Shown: positions 1-7,267 of the stretch, one piece after another
Position numbering within the stretch: the stretch's first letter is position 1
Layout: each line of letters begins with the position of its first letter
Assembly (NCBI GenBank): GCA_002687775.1
Contig: NZBF01000005.1
Location: forward strand, 1 to 55,573
DNA length: 55,573 bases
Direction: 5' to 3'
From: Nanobdellota archaeon
GTDB lineage: Archaea; Nanoarchaeota; Nanoarchaeia; Woesearchaeales; GW2011-AR9
Position numbers and translations under genes: made by a program
Notes under the pieces: generated by a model
The model's database searches: none
What the model saw: the letters and a program-made list of their open reading frames with translations, nothing else
What the model was told of the DNA's origin: nothing

Positions 1-73
1 TAGTTAATGCCAAGACAGAGAACACTGCAAGTAAGGAAACCAGTCCTATTGCTATTATTCTTGAGTTAACCAT
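1..73 (-). CDS. N-terminus of an exported protein (partial)
   Basis: The gene starts at ATG 73-71 and runs off the left edge of the window. The 24 visible codons read MVNSRIIAIG then LVSLLAVFSV, a short polar start followed by a hydrophobic core, as in a signal peptide or first membrane segment. Nothing can be said of the mature protein. It lies just downstream of the lipoprotein gene at 126-1169 on the same strand, so the two may be co-transcribed. Confidence 0.6.
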   Translation of the reverse strand, partial: MVNSRIIAIGLVSLLAVFSVLALT

Positions 74-125
74 TTGCATCCATCCATGAGTATAAATAAT
101 GTAAATAAAACAAAAAATAAAAAGA

Positions 126-1169
126 TTACCCTAAAGTAATCTCAACAATTTCCGGCGGTACATTAACGTCAGTGATAGTCACAGTAACTGTTCGTGTTAC
201 AACATCTTTCCCATCATTTATGGTGATGGTAATTGGATAGGTACCATGATCAGTGAATTCTGTCTCCCAGACACCGTCATCACCAACTGGGTCTGAAATT
301 GCGATAAGCAATTCATCACCATCCAAATCTGTTACAACAGGTTCAACAGTAACCACTTCACCCTCATTAATCGTAATGTCAGATAACCCAGTCACTTCTG
401 GTAATTCATTCACATCTCCAACAGTTAACAAGAATGTTTCAACCGATTCAAGTTCTCCATCACTCGCAGTAATGGTTACTTCATATTCACCGGAACTTGT
501 GTGATCAGTCACCCAAGTTTCCTCAGAAAGAGGAGCTGAAAAAGTTACAGCCACTTCGTCACCATTTGGATCATTTACTTGGGGGTCTATTGAGACAGTC
601 TCGCCTTCAGAAATTTGCATGTTCGAAATAGGTGCAATTTCAGGAGCAACATTGACCCGATTGACCACAATCAATACTTCTTGAGTAGTTTCAACTTTTC
701 CATCTGATGCGGTAATGGTAACAGTATATTCACCAGCATCTCCGTAATGTGTTTGCCAGAAACCATTTTCATCCAATGGAGCTGTGAATGTTACTGTTGT
801 ATCATCATCATCCAAATCTCGAACACCAACATTTAATGAAACTGGCTGATTTTCATCAACATTAATTTGCTTCAATAACGATTTGTCTTCCTGCGGGACA
901 ACTTCAATCACTTCCTCAACTACATCTTCAGTTGTATCTTCCATCGCATCATCAAGAGCATTTTCCGCTACATCCTGAATATCATCCACTCCTTCACCAG
1001 CCAAATCGTCTGGCTGAATGTTTAATTCTTTTTCGATATCAGCAATTTGCTGTAATAAATCATCATCACTTTCACTGTCGCCCGAATACGTTTTATAGTC
1101 TAAACATCCTACAATAAGTAAAGAAGCAATCAGTACACTTACCACAATTAATTTTTTCACCCTTAACAC
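126..1169 (-). CDS. Surface lipoprotein with three cadherin/Ig-like repeats
   Basis: The 347-residue protein begins with a lipoprotein signal ending in the lipobox LIVGC (Cys22), so it should be lipid-anchored on the outer face of the membrane. An acidic linker (about residues 30-95) leads into three repeats of about 80 residues (roughly 95-170, 175-253, 258-340). Each repeat has an Asp-rich loop such as DLDDDD, DPNGDE or DLDGDE and ends with an ITxSDG or ITINDG strand, the pattern of calcium-binding cadherin-like or Ig-like beta domains in archaeal and bacterial surface proteins. An adhesive or cell-surface structural role is likely but inferred. The next gene downstream also encodes an exported protein. 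Confidence 0.8.
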   Translation of the reverse strand: MLRVKKLIVVSVLIASLLIVGCLDYKTYSGDSESDDDLLQQIADIEKELNIQPDDLAGEGVDDIQDVAENALDDAMEDTTEDVVEEVIEVVPQEDKSLLKQINVDENQPVSLNVGVRDLDDDDTTVTFTAPLDENGFWQTHYGDAGEYTVTITASDGKVETTQEVLIVVNRVNVAPEIAPISNMQISEGETVSIDPQVNDPNGDEVAVTFSAPLSEETWVTDHTSSGEYEVTITASDGELESVETFLLTVGDVNELPEVTGLSDITINEGEVVTVEPVVTDLDGDELLIAISDPVGDDGVWETEFTDHGTYPITITINDGKDVVTRTVTVTITDVNVPPEIVEITLG

Positions 1170-1274
1170 CCCGAGTTACTATTTTTGAATAATAGTTTTT
1201 TTTACGTATTCTCGAATGACAACCCGTATTTAAAGATTTCGTGACAAGAAACTATACACTTCAATGATTAGAAA

Positions 1275-1294
1275 AAAACATGGCCCGGGCGTGA
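1275..1294 (-). repeat. Duplicate of the tRNA-Gly 3' end (putative att site, distal copy)
   Basis: These 20 bp are identical to 1977-1996, which hold the last exon and trailer of the tRNA-Gly gene (on the minus strand TCACGCCCGGGCCA followed by TGTTTT). This copy has no tRNA upstream of it. It ends two bases beyond the stop codon of the PIN gene. The two copies are 702 bp apart in direct orientation and bracket the PIN/antitoxin pair, the usual signature of integration into a tRNA 3' end. Confidence 0.85.
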
Positions 1295-1295
1295 A

Positions 1296-1706
1296 CTACA
1301 ATCCAAAATAATTCATTAACTCTTCTGTTGACCACACTCGAACTTTATTTTGCTGGGTAAATACTTTATCATTACTCCAAATACCGTTATTAGTCGTACA
1401 AAGTGCGGGTGCAAGAAATGGTGTATCCTTTGGATCATCAATCATTCCCATTGCAGAATCAATTTTCTGTCGATACTCTTCCCAAGGAACAATAAAAAGC
1501 TTCTCAGCAAGAAGAAAAACTAACAACTGCAATTCTTGTTTAGAAATGTTCGCTTTCAGACAGATAAGATCTTCATATTTACCTATTTCGTCGAATGTAA
1601 AATCAGAAGTAATCAAATGAAGTTCAGGATGAAAAAGAATTTTCCTAGTAACACCGTCCCTAATGAATGCAGAAATAATAACATTTGTATCAATAACAAG
1701 TTTCAT
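1296..1706 (-). CDS. PIN-domain ribonuclease toxin (VapC-like)
   Basis: The 136-residue protein has the PIN layout: an N-terminal beta strand with the first catalytic aspartate (VIDTN, Asp6), an acidic helix around residues 40-48 (DEIGKYEDL), a second acidic patch (DDPKDT, about residues 91-96) and a C-terminal WSND motif. PIN toxins are Mg-dependent RNases that cut tRNA or rRNA when released from their antitoxin. The start overlaps the antitoxin stop by 4 bp (ATGA), as in translationally coupled toxin-antitoxin pairs. The pair sits exactly between two copies of a tRNA-Gly 3' end, suggesting arrival as a small mobile cassette. The RNA target is unknown. Confidence 0.88.
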   Translation of the reverse strand: MKLVIDTNVIISAFIRDGVTRKILFHPELHLITSDFTFDEIGKYEDLICLKANISKQELQLLVFLLAEKLFIVPWEEYRQKIDSAMGMIDDPKDTPFLAPALCTTNNGIWSNDKVFTQQNKVRVWSTEELMNYFGL

Positions 1707-1924
1707 AAGCCATGACGTTTCGCTATTCCTTCTTTAATCTTTTCAGCAATTTCATCTGCGTCTTTCTGCGTCAATGTGCTTTTTGCAAGAATAGTATCCA
1801 TCATTTGAAGCTTTTGCGCGTGTGCACGCATTGCTTTTCTTGCAACTTCACTCCATTTTACTTCGGAATGTTCTTTCATTATGTTATGCAAATCTTCGTC
1901 AACCGCTAAGGTCATGTTTACCAT
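1703..1924 (-). CDS. Antitoxin partner of the PIN toxin
   Basis: The start at 1924 gives 73 residues beginning MVNMTLAVDED. An upstream in-frame extension exists but would read through a TATA-like box at about 1948-1956, which lies 25-30 bp before ATG 1924 and fits a leaderless message. The N-terminus TLAVDEDLHNIMKEH followed by VKWSEVARKAMRAH resembles the ribbon-helix-helix fold of VapB-type antitoxins, and the charged helical C-terminus would wrap the toxin. It lies directly upstream of the PIN gene with a 4-bp overlap. The family is assigned by pattern and position. Confidence 0.8.
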   Translation of the reverse strand: MVNMTLAVDEDLHNIMKEHSEVKWSEVARKAMRAHAQKLQMMDTILAKSTLTQKDADEIAEKIKEGIAKRHGL

Positions 1925-1976
1925 TGTAAGTAATATAAGTAAGTACACATATTTAAGTTTTTCTAAAAAATTAAGT

Positions 1977-1996
1977 AAAACATGGCCCGGGCGTGA
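1977..1996 (-). repeat. tRNA-Gly 3' exon and trailer (proximal copy of the direct repeat)
   Basis: This copy is part of the tRNA-Gly gene. Positions 1983-1996 are its last 14 nt, from the base after the T-loop intron to the discriminator A, and 1977-1982 are trailer. The identity with 1275-1294 stops at 1996, which is exactly the predicted 3' splice site of the intron at 1997-2026. If this was an integration site, the core recombination sequence is the final exon alone. Confidence 0.85.
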
Positions 1997-2197
1997 CTTC
2001 CAAACGGAAAGGTGCACTTCCCAGCTTTTGAACACGCGACTTCGAGAAACCTTATTAAGGTTTTCACTCGATCGCTGACCAATGGTATATCCAGTGGATA
2101 TCAGTGTTGCCTTCCCTTAAACGGGAATCGAGCACTCCATTGCCCAACACTCTCAGCTCGTTGCTGAGGAGTGGAGTCCAGGCTAAGCTACCGGGCC
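1983..2197 (-). tRNA. tRNA-Gly (anticodon CCC) interrupted by four introns
   Basis: The termini form a 7-bp acceptor stem (GGCCCGG with CCGGGCC, discriminator A, no encoded CCA), followed by UA and a D-arm opening GCUUAGCCUGG. Removing 2140-2177 (D-loop), 2075-2123 (anticodon loop), 2041-2064 (variable loop, 45/46) and 1997-2026 (T-loop, 59/60) leaves 74 nt with D-stem GCUU/GAGU, anticodon stem CUCGA/UCGAG around UUCCCGA, variable loop UGGUC and T-arm GCGUG-UUCAAAU-CACGC. Bulge-helix-bulge central helices are GCCT/GGGC, GATT/GGTC, CGAG/CTCG and TTCA/TGGA. The T-loop and variable-loop junctions have strong inner helices. The D-loop junction has extra unpaired bases. The anticodon junction is the weakest and can shift by two bases without changing the product. 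A TATA-like box lies near 2224-2232. Confidence 0.82.
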
Positions 2198-2237
2198 ATA
2201 AACATCGAGGAGAGAGAATTCTTTTTAAAATTATTGC

Positions 2238-2906
2238 TTATTTCAGAATTAAAACGTTTCCTCTTCCCTTTTTAACTTTCTCAATTTTACCATTATGTTC
2301 CAACTCAGTAACTAACAAACTCACCTTGGCTTCTGATAATGGTAACATTTCCTTTCGTAAATCTTTTTGAGAAATTCGCCCTTCATGTTTCTTAATGATA
2401 TCCACTACTCTATCAAGATCCCCTGGCTCATTTTCTAATTCTTCTTTATGCTGTTGAGTAGTTTTCTTTCTCTTCTTCTTGTAGACAAAAATAAACAGTA
2501 CAATCAAAATAAGTAAAAGAATTAACACAAAGGGCCAAACAATCCTATCTTCTAAGGTAATTTCTTCACTAAACAATTCTTCTTCAGTATCTAACCATAA
2601 ATCATCTTCTTCCGACAAATCAGGAATAAGGAAAATGTCCAAAACAAAATTACCTTCCTGTACAACATTAACAGATTCAGTTACACGAACGGCACTATTT
2701 CTTGCAATCAGAGTATATTCTCCCATTGGTAGGTCAAACTGATAATTACCATTGGTTGCCAACACTTGCTGCTGTGGAACACTATCTACTTCTACCAACA
2801 CATTTTGCGCAACTTCAAAATTACTATCATAAATGGTTCCACTTATTTTCGCTGCATGAACTAAGGGAAGTAAAAGTAAAATCAAAATAATAGGAACTAT
2901 TCTCAT
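2238..2906 (-). CDS. Membrane-anchored protein with external beta domain and cytoplasmic winged helix
   Basis: Starting at MRIVPII, the 222-residue protein has a signal sequence ending near VHAA. It continues with a small beta-sandwich of about 80 residues resembling carboxypeptidase-regulatory-like or CnaB domains (ISGTIYDSN, GNYQFDLPMGEYTLIA), an acidic stretch, and one transmembrane helix (about VWPFVLILLLILIVLFIFV). A basic stop-transfer (KKKRKK) follows, then a C-terminal winged helix-turn-helix of about 65 residues (HEGRISQKDLRKEM, SEAKVSLLVTELE) with a basic wing. Archaea, including DPANN lineages, carry such membrane-tethered HTH proteins, thought to couple an external signal to transcription. 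Ligand and target are unknown. A longer start five codons upstream is possible. Confidence 0.75.
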   Translation of the reverse strand: MRIVPIILILLLLPLVHAAKISGTIYDSNFEVAQNVLVEVDSVPQQQVLATNGNYQFDLPMGEYTLIARNSAVRVTESVNVVQEGNFVLDIFLIPDLSEEDDLWLDTEEELFSEEITLEDRIVWPFVLILLLILIVLFIFVYKKKRKKTTQQHKEELENEPGDLDRVVDIIKKHEGRISQKDLRKEMLPLSEAKVSLLVTELEHNGKIEKVKKGRGNVLILK

Positions 2907-2956
2907 ACATCCATAATTCAACTGATTTTTTATATAATTTATGCAGAATTTCTTCC

Positions 2957-3008
2957 GTAAAGTGTTGTAAAGCTTTGTAAAGTGTCGTAAGAAAGTATGT
3001 TTATAAAG
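2957..3008 (+). promoter_or_regulatory. Four tandem 10-bp repeats next to a TATA box
   Basis: Positions 2957-2996 read GTAAAGTGTT, GTAAAGCTTT, GTAAAGTGTC and GTAAGAAAGT, four units of 10 bp with a GTAA(A)G core. They are followed at once by the TATA-like sequence TTTATAAAG (3000-3008), about 47 bp before ATG 3055. A 10-bp period places each unit on the same face of the helix, as expected for cooperative binding of an activator or repressor. The divergent winged-helix gene (start 2906) is an obvious candidate regulator, by inference only. Confidence 0.55.
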
Positions 3009-3054
3009 TAATTACCCAACCAATATTTCATAACAAATTGCGAGGTAAACCAAA

Positions 3055-4248
3055 ATGAACAAAAAAATAATGGCATTGGTCTTGATGACTTTATTCATTG
3101 TTAGCCTTGTTCCTGCGATGGCAGAGAGTGGCAATGATGATAGTTCGAGTGACGATGATAAATCTGAGACCAGAGTGGAAGTTAAAGATGATGAAACAAG
3201 AGTAGAAGTAAGAGACGAAGATACTCGTATTAAAGTACGAGAACGGGACGGTGAAACTGAAGTACGTGTAAAGAATGGAGACTTTGAAAGAAGAATCCGG
3301 GAACGAATTCAAAACGGAAAGGAAGAAATCCGTGAAGAAGTCAGAGAAAGAGTCAAAGATGGCTTAGATAAAGCAGAACATCGAGTTCGTGAACGAGTTA
3401 GAGAGGAAGTTGACGAAACCAAAGATCATGTTCGCAAAAGAATGCGAGAATTAATCGAGCACAAGATTGATTCCACAGAAGATCGCTTTGAATACCGAAC
3501 GAAATTTGAGGAACACAAAAAAGAATTACGCGGGCATGAAAAGTATGAATTTTTGAAGGAACACCGCGTTAAGGCGAAGGAATCCTACCTTGAACATAGA
3601 ACGAAATTACGTTCTTTGAAAGAAAAAGCTAAATCGTGCACGGGAGCAGAGTGTACTGAGAAGAGAGTTGAATTGAAGAAAGGTGTCCGGCTACATTTAC
3701 TTAAAACAGCTGATTTGATTGAACGGTCACTTGAAAAGTTAACTGACCGATTAGAGAAAGCTGATGTTGAAGGAAAAGACGAAGCATTAGCCACCATTAA
3801 AGAACTTGAAGAACGACTTGAAACAGAACAGGCGCGTGTTGAAAGTTTAGTAGATGATGCATCTGCTGCTGAAATACGAGAAGCTATCAAAGACTTGAAA
3901 AAGTTATGGCAAGATACGCGGAAAGCTCAGAAGAAAGTTGTTGCCTTGTTGATGAGAAATAAAGCAAGCGATTTAGTTGGTAAATACGATAGTATGCAAG
4001 AAAACATGCAAAAGCGTATTGAAAGGCTATCACTTACTGACACCTCAGAACTTGAAGCGTTGGCTGAAAAGTATGATGCACAATTAGTCATTGTCAAAGA
4101 AGCTGAGCAGGCAGTTAAGGATGCTCACGATACTTTTGATGACGACACGGAAGCATTCAAGCAGGCACAGCAAACGTTGAGGCAGGAAGCAGCAGCTTTG
4201 AAGGAAATTCTTCGTGAATTTACTTCTAAATTCAACGAGCTGAAATAG
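3055..4248 (+). CDS. Secreted, highly charged coiled-coil protein
   Basis: The 397-residue protein has a signal peptide (MNKKIMALVLM to about PAMAES). A stretch rich in Ser/Asp/Lys follows, then repeated short strands alternating Arg/Val/Glu (TRVEVKDDE, TRVEVRDED, TRIKVRERD; about residues 38-72), then a very long Arg/Glu/Lys-rich helical region to the end. The two close cysteines (KSCTGAEC, near 198-203) could form a disulfide outside the cell. I do not recognise a family. The composition suggests an extended extracellular rod. The tandem-repeat promoter in front suggests regulated expression. A small acidic lipoprotein gene follows 35 bp downstream and may be in the same unit. Confidence 0.75.
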   Translation: MNKKIMALVLMTLFIVSLVPAMAESGNDDSSSDDDKSETRVEVKDDETRVEVRDEDTRIKVRERDGETEVRVKNGDFERRIRERIQNGKEEIREEVRERVKDGLDKAEHRVRERVREEVDETKDHVRKRMRELIEHKIDSTEDRFEYRTKFEEHKKELRGHEKYEFLKEHRVKAKESYLEHRTKLRSLKEKAKSCTGAECTEKRVELKKGVRLHLLKTADLIERSLEKLTDRLEKADVEGKDEALATIKELEERLETEQARVESLVDDASAAEIREAIKDLKKLWQDTRKAQKKVVALLMRNKASDLVGKYDSMQENMQKRIERLSLTDTSELEALAEKYDAQLVIVKEAEQAVKDAHDTFDDDTEAFKQAQQTLRQEAAALKEILREFTSKFNELK

Positions 4249-4283
4249 AAACCTTTTTATTCTTCTTTTTTTTTCTTTTCTTT

Positions 4284-4493
4284 ATGAAAAAAGCAATAAG
4301 TATTTCTCTATGCATCTTTGTTGTAGCTACAATGATTATTGGTTGTGCTCAAGAACCGAGTGTTGCGCCAGCGCAGACAGAAGATGATGCTGAAATAACC
4401 GAAGAACTAGACACTTTAGATGATTTGGATTCGTTGGATGAAGAATTGGATGACATCTCATTTGATGAATTGGATGATTTAGAATTGGAATAA
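4284..4493 (+). CDS. Small acidic lipoprotein
   Basis: The 69-residue product has a lipoprotein signal with lipobox IIGC (Cys21). The mature part of about 49 residues is almost entirely Asp/Glu/Leu with a loose repeat (LDDLDSLDEE, LDDISFDELDD). It would be a membrane-anchored acidic peptide. Its strong negative charge contrasts with the Arg/Lys-rich exported coiled coil encoded just upstream, so a physical partnership is possible. No family is recognised. Confidence 0.65.
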   Translation: MKKAISISLCIFVVATMIIGCAQEPSVAPAQTEDDAEITEELDTLDDLDSLDEELDDISFDELDDLELE

Positions 4494-4495
4494 TA

Positions 4496-5557
4496 CTAGA
4501 AACCCCATGACGCAAACCGTGGATCCATCTCTGCTCCAGCAAAGTATACATGAAATTCTTTTCCTAATCCTTTAATATAATTTCCCGTGTGAATTTTTAC
4601 GCCTGGTCTTAGTTCAAAAGGTTCAGAGTCCATAAATAAACCAATACGTATCGCTTCTTTTAATCCATGTTTAACTTTGTTCTCATATTCACCCTTCTTT
4701 TTCATAGATTCACTTGATCCCCCTCTCCTGTGACTCCGACACTGGCTCCTTACCACGATATTGAAATGTTCATACAATGCAACATGACGATATAAATTTT
4801 CCAACAACGACTTACGATCAGATTCTATTCTTCTATCATGTTCCTGAGCAAAAGCTTTTGGAACTACTTGATCTAACAATGCAAGTGCCACGACGTACCC
4901 CCTATCCAAATCTGTATTGCTACGATCTAACGTTGGCATGTCTTTGACATCAACTAATTCACCTTTTGTAGCCCACTGTTGATTAACTATTTCTTTTAAC
5001 GAAAAATATCTCTCAACTGCATCTTTCCCAACAAAAACAGCAGTATATCGACTTGGGATGGTAAACGTGTCAGATTCTTCAGGTCCTGGAACACCAAGTA
5101 ATTTGTACCCAGGAATCATTAAATTTGAATTTCGTACATGCCAAACATCTTTTCTTGGATTTATTTGAGAATGGCCACGATCTAAATGCATTCCTGTTTG
5201 AACGTAGATACTCCCACCATGGTTATCTAAATTATTTTCATTAGCATTCTCACCAATAATAGCAATTTCTTCTTTAGCACCTTTTTTATCAGTTACGTAC
5301 CCACCATGGCGTACTAGGATAGGTTCACCTTGATGACTGCCTATAGCTTCTTGAAATTGCTGTAACAACTCAAACCTTGCTTCATCCCCAAAAATCCCAT
5401 ATCCACCTAGTAAGAAATCCTGAACAGCATCTCCTGTACTCTCACCCCGTAGTACTCTTGCCTGTAGCCCCTTAACTTTATCAGAAAGTTCAGTTTGCGC
5501 TACGTTCGCCGCTTGTTGTTGTTGCATTGCAGCAGAAACTGATTCAGATAAATCCAT
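4496..5557 (-). CDS. Hypothetical protein, 353 residues
   Basis: No family is recognised. From MDLSESVSAAM the N-terminus is Gln/Ala-rich and helical, the middle is mixed alpha/beta with Gly-rich turns (IIGENANENN, GGSIYVQTGMH), and there is a basic-serine stretch (SHRRGGSSES) near the C-terminal third. There is no signal peptide or membrane segment. Two starts are possible. ATG 5557 lies about 25 bp after a TATA-like box at 5579-5586. ATG 5590 lies about 30 bp after a box at 5618-5627 and would add a hydrophobic MVKYVVVFTFI. I chose 5557 because the added residues look unlike a normal N-terminus. The gene is convergent with the lipoprotein at 4284-4493. Confidence 0.7.
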   Translation of the reverse strand: MDLSESVSAAMQQQQAANVAQTELSDKVKGLQARVLRGESTGDAVQDFLLGGYGIFGDEARFELLQQFQEAIGSHQGEPILVRHGGYVTDKKGAKEEIAIIGENANENNLDNHGGSIYVQTGMHLDRGHSQINPRKDVWHVRNSNLMIPGYKLLGVPGPEESDTFTIPSRYTAVFVGKDAVERYFSLKEIVNQQWATKGELVDVKDMPTLDRSNTDLDRGYVVALALLDQVVPKAFAQEHDRRIESDRKSLLENLYRHVALYEHFNIVVRSQCRSHRRGGSSESMKKKGEYENKVKHGLKEAIRIGLFMDSEPFELRPGVKIHTGNYIKGLGKEFHVYFAGAEMDPRFASWGF

Positions 5558-5646
5558 AATAAAAGTAAACACTACAACATATTTAACCATTTCTATTATT
5601 CAATCTTCATCTAAAAGTATATAAAAAAGAAAGGAAATAACATAAG

Positions 5647-5766
5647 TTAGTTAGCGAGCGCCCTTCAGTGGAATAAAGAACGTAAGCAACGAAATGTAAG
5701 CTGAGAATGGCGAAGCCATAATAATCGAGGCGCAGAAGGAAGCCCACTCTGGCTATCGCTAACTAA
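5647..5766 (+). ncRNA. Structured RNA or leader with 11-bp basal helix (unknown family)
   Basis: The 120-nt segment is closed by a perfect 11-bp helix (TTAGTTAGCGA at 5647-5657 with TCGCTAACTAA at 5756-5766). Inside are helices GCGCC/GGCGC (5658-5662 with 5729-5733), TTCAG/CTGAG, a GCC/GGC hairpin and a hairpin ATGGC-GAA-GCCAT. A TATA-like box (TATATAAAA, 5618-5627) lies where it would start transcription near 5647. The radical SAM gene starts 15 bp beyond the element, so it could be that gene's 5' leader, perhaps a riboswitch, or a separate RNA. Strand is uncertain. It could also be a small inverted-repeat mobile element. I match it to no known RNA family. Confidence 0.5.
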
Positions 5767-5780
5767 ATACCTAGAAAAAA

Positions 5781-7235
5781 ATGAACTATACCATCCTTGA
5801 CTGTTACACTGATGAAGCATCTGGACTAGGTGTACCTCCATACTTAGGAACATATCCAAGATACATTTACGGGCAATTAAAGAAACAAGGACATAATGTT
5901 ACCTATCTCACTATTGACGATCTCAGACTATGGAAAAAGTATAACAAAAAGAAAAGAGAACCTACAGTAAAACAAAAAACAAACATTCTTGTGTATAACC
6001 TAACAAAAAATGACGCAGAAGAAGTTATCAGCAAAACAGACGTATTAATCATTATTCTCGGCGTTCATGTACCTGGGAAATACTTAACTGCACTTCCTGG
6101 AACTCTACAGGAAGTTGTTCCATTGCTAAAAGATATTAAGTGTAAAAAAATACTAACAGGTCCAGCAGTCTTTGGAACACAACTAGAGGGAGGAAAATTC
6201 TTTGAAAAAGTCAAACACGATTTTGAAATTAAAGATTATTCAATGTCATTTAATGAAGTGGAAAAATACGTATTAGCAGGAGCAGAAATTTTGAAAGAAA
6301 TCCCTGACAAAAGAGTAATTGAAATTGAAACTGGACGCGGATGTAAAGTTGGAAAATGTTCATTCTGCACTGAACCATTGAAAAGTAATTTCACTAACAG
6401 AAAAATGGAAGATATTGTGAAAGAAGTAAAAGAATATTACAAACATGGCGCGAGATATTTCAGGTTGGGAAAGCAAGCCGATTTCTATGCTTCCGACAGG
6501 CCAATTGAATTATTGAAAACCATTCGAAAACAATGTCCAAACATAGAAATGCTTCAAATTGACAATGTTAATCCTAATTCTGTCGTTGCTAAAGGTGGAG
6601 AAGAAATTACGAAAGCGATTGTTGATTACTGCACCGAAGGAAACATCGCTGCTTTTGGTGTCGAAAGTTTTGATTTAGAAGTAACCAAAGCAAATTTACT
6701 TAACACGGCCCCAATCATTGCCATGAAAGCAATTAGAATTATCAACAAACATGGTGCAATCCGTGGAAAGAATGGAATGCACAAGTTTCTTCCAGGAATA
6801 AACATCATTTTTGGATTACTCAAAGAAACAAAACAAACTCAGAAAGAAAACATGAAATATTTACAACAAGTTCTTACTGAGAATCTTTTACTAAGAAGAA
6901 TCAATATTCGTCAAGCCGCGGTGCTTCCTGATACATTCTTAGAAAAACATGGTGGTAACAAGTATTTGAGGAAAAATAAACATTTGTATTGGAAATGGAG
7001 AAACGAAATTCGACAGAAAATTGATTTTGAAATGTTGCAACGATTAGTGCCAAAAGGAACTATTTTGAAAGATGTTTGGACAGAAATGTATGATGGGAAA
7101 ACAACGTTCTGTAGACAGATGGGTACATATCCGCTAGTCATCGGTGTAAAAGGACGATTACCATTGAAAGAAAAGATATCCATAAAAGTTGTTGATCACA
7201 TGCTGAGAAGTATTGTTGGTGAAGTAGTAGAGTAA
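5781..7235 (+). CDS. B12-binding radical SAM protein
   Basis: The 484-residue protein has an N-terminal Rossmann-like region (about 1-175) that fits the cobalamin-binding domain of the BchE/P-methylase group. A radical SAM domain follows whose 4Fe-4S cysteines are Cys188, Cys193 and Cys196 (CX4CX2C, slightly wider than the usual CX3CX2C). The motif TGRGCKVGKCSFC is close to the uncharacterised archaeal radical SAM family typified by MJ0865 and MJ1487. The reaction would begin with reductive cleavage of S-adenosylmethionine; the substrate is unknown. A structured RNA lies just upstream, which raises the question of ligand-controlled expression. A DUF1653 gene follows 32 bp downstream. Confidence 0.88.
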   Translation: MNYTILDCYTDEASGLGVPPYLGTYPRYIYGQLKKQGHNVTYLTIDDLRLWKKYNKKKREPTVKQKTNILVYNLTKNDAEEVISKTDVLIIILGVHVPGKYLTALPGTLQEVVPLLKDIKCKKILTGPAVFGTQLEGGKFFEKVKHDFEIKDYSMSFNEVEKYVLAGAEILKEIPDKRVIEIETGRGCKVGKCSFCTEPLKSNFTNRKMEDIVKEVKEYYKHGARYFRLGKQADFYASDRPIELLKTIRKQCPNIEMLQIDNVNPNSVVAKGGEEITKAIVDYCTEGNIAAFGVESFDLEVTKANLLNTAPIIAMKAIRIINKHGAIRGKNGMHKFLPGINIIFGLLKETKQTQKENMKYLQQVLTENLLLRRINIRQAAVLPDTFLEKHGGNKYLRKNKHLYWKWRNEIRQKIDFEMLQRLVPKGTILKDVWTEMYDGKTTFCRQMGTYPLVIGVKGRLPLKEKISIKVVDHMLRSIVGEVVE

Positions 7236-7267
7236 GTTTCTTATATTAAAGAAGGTTTACCATTGAA

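Noticed and set aside
1983..2197. Phe (GAA) reading of the first interrupted tRNA
   Set aside because: Using GTGAAA as anticodon loop leaves a mismatched stem and a 3-nt variable loop; the Gly (CCC) model pairs all stems and gives 74 nt.
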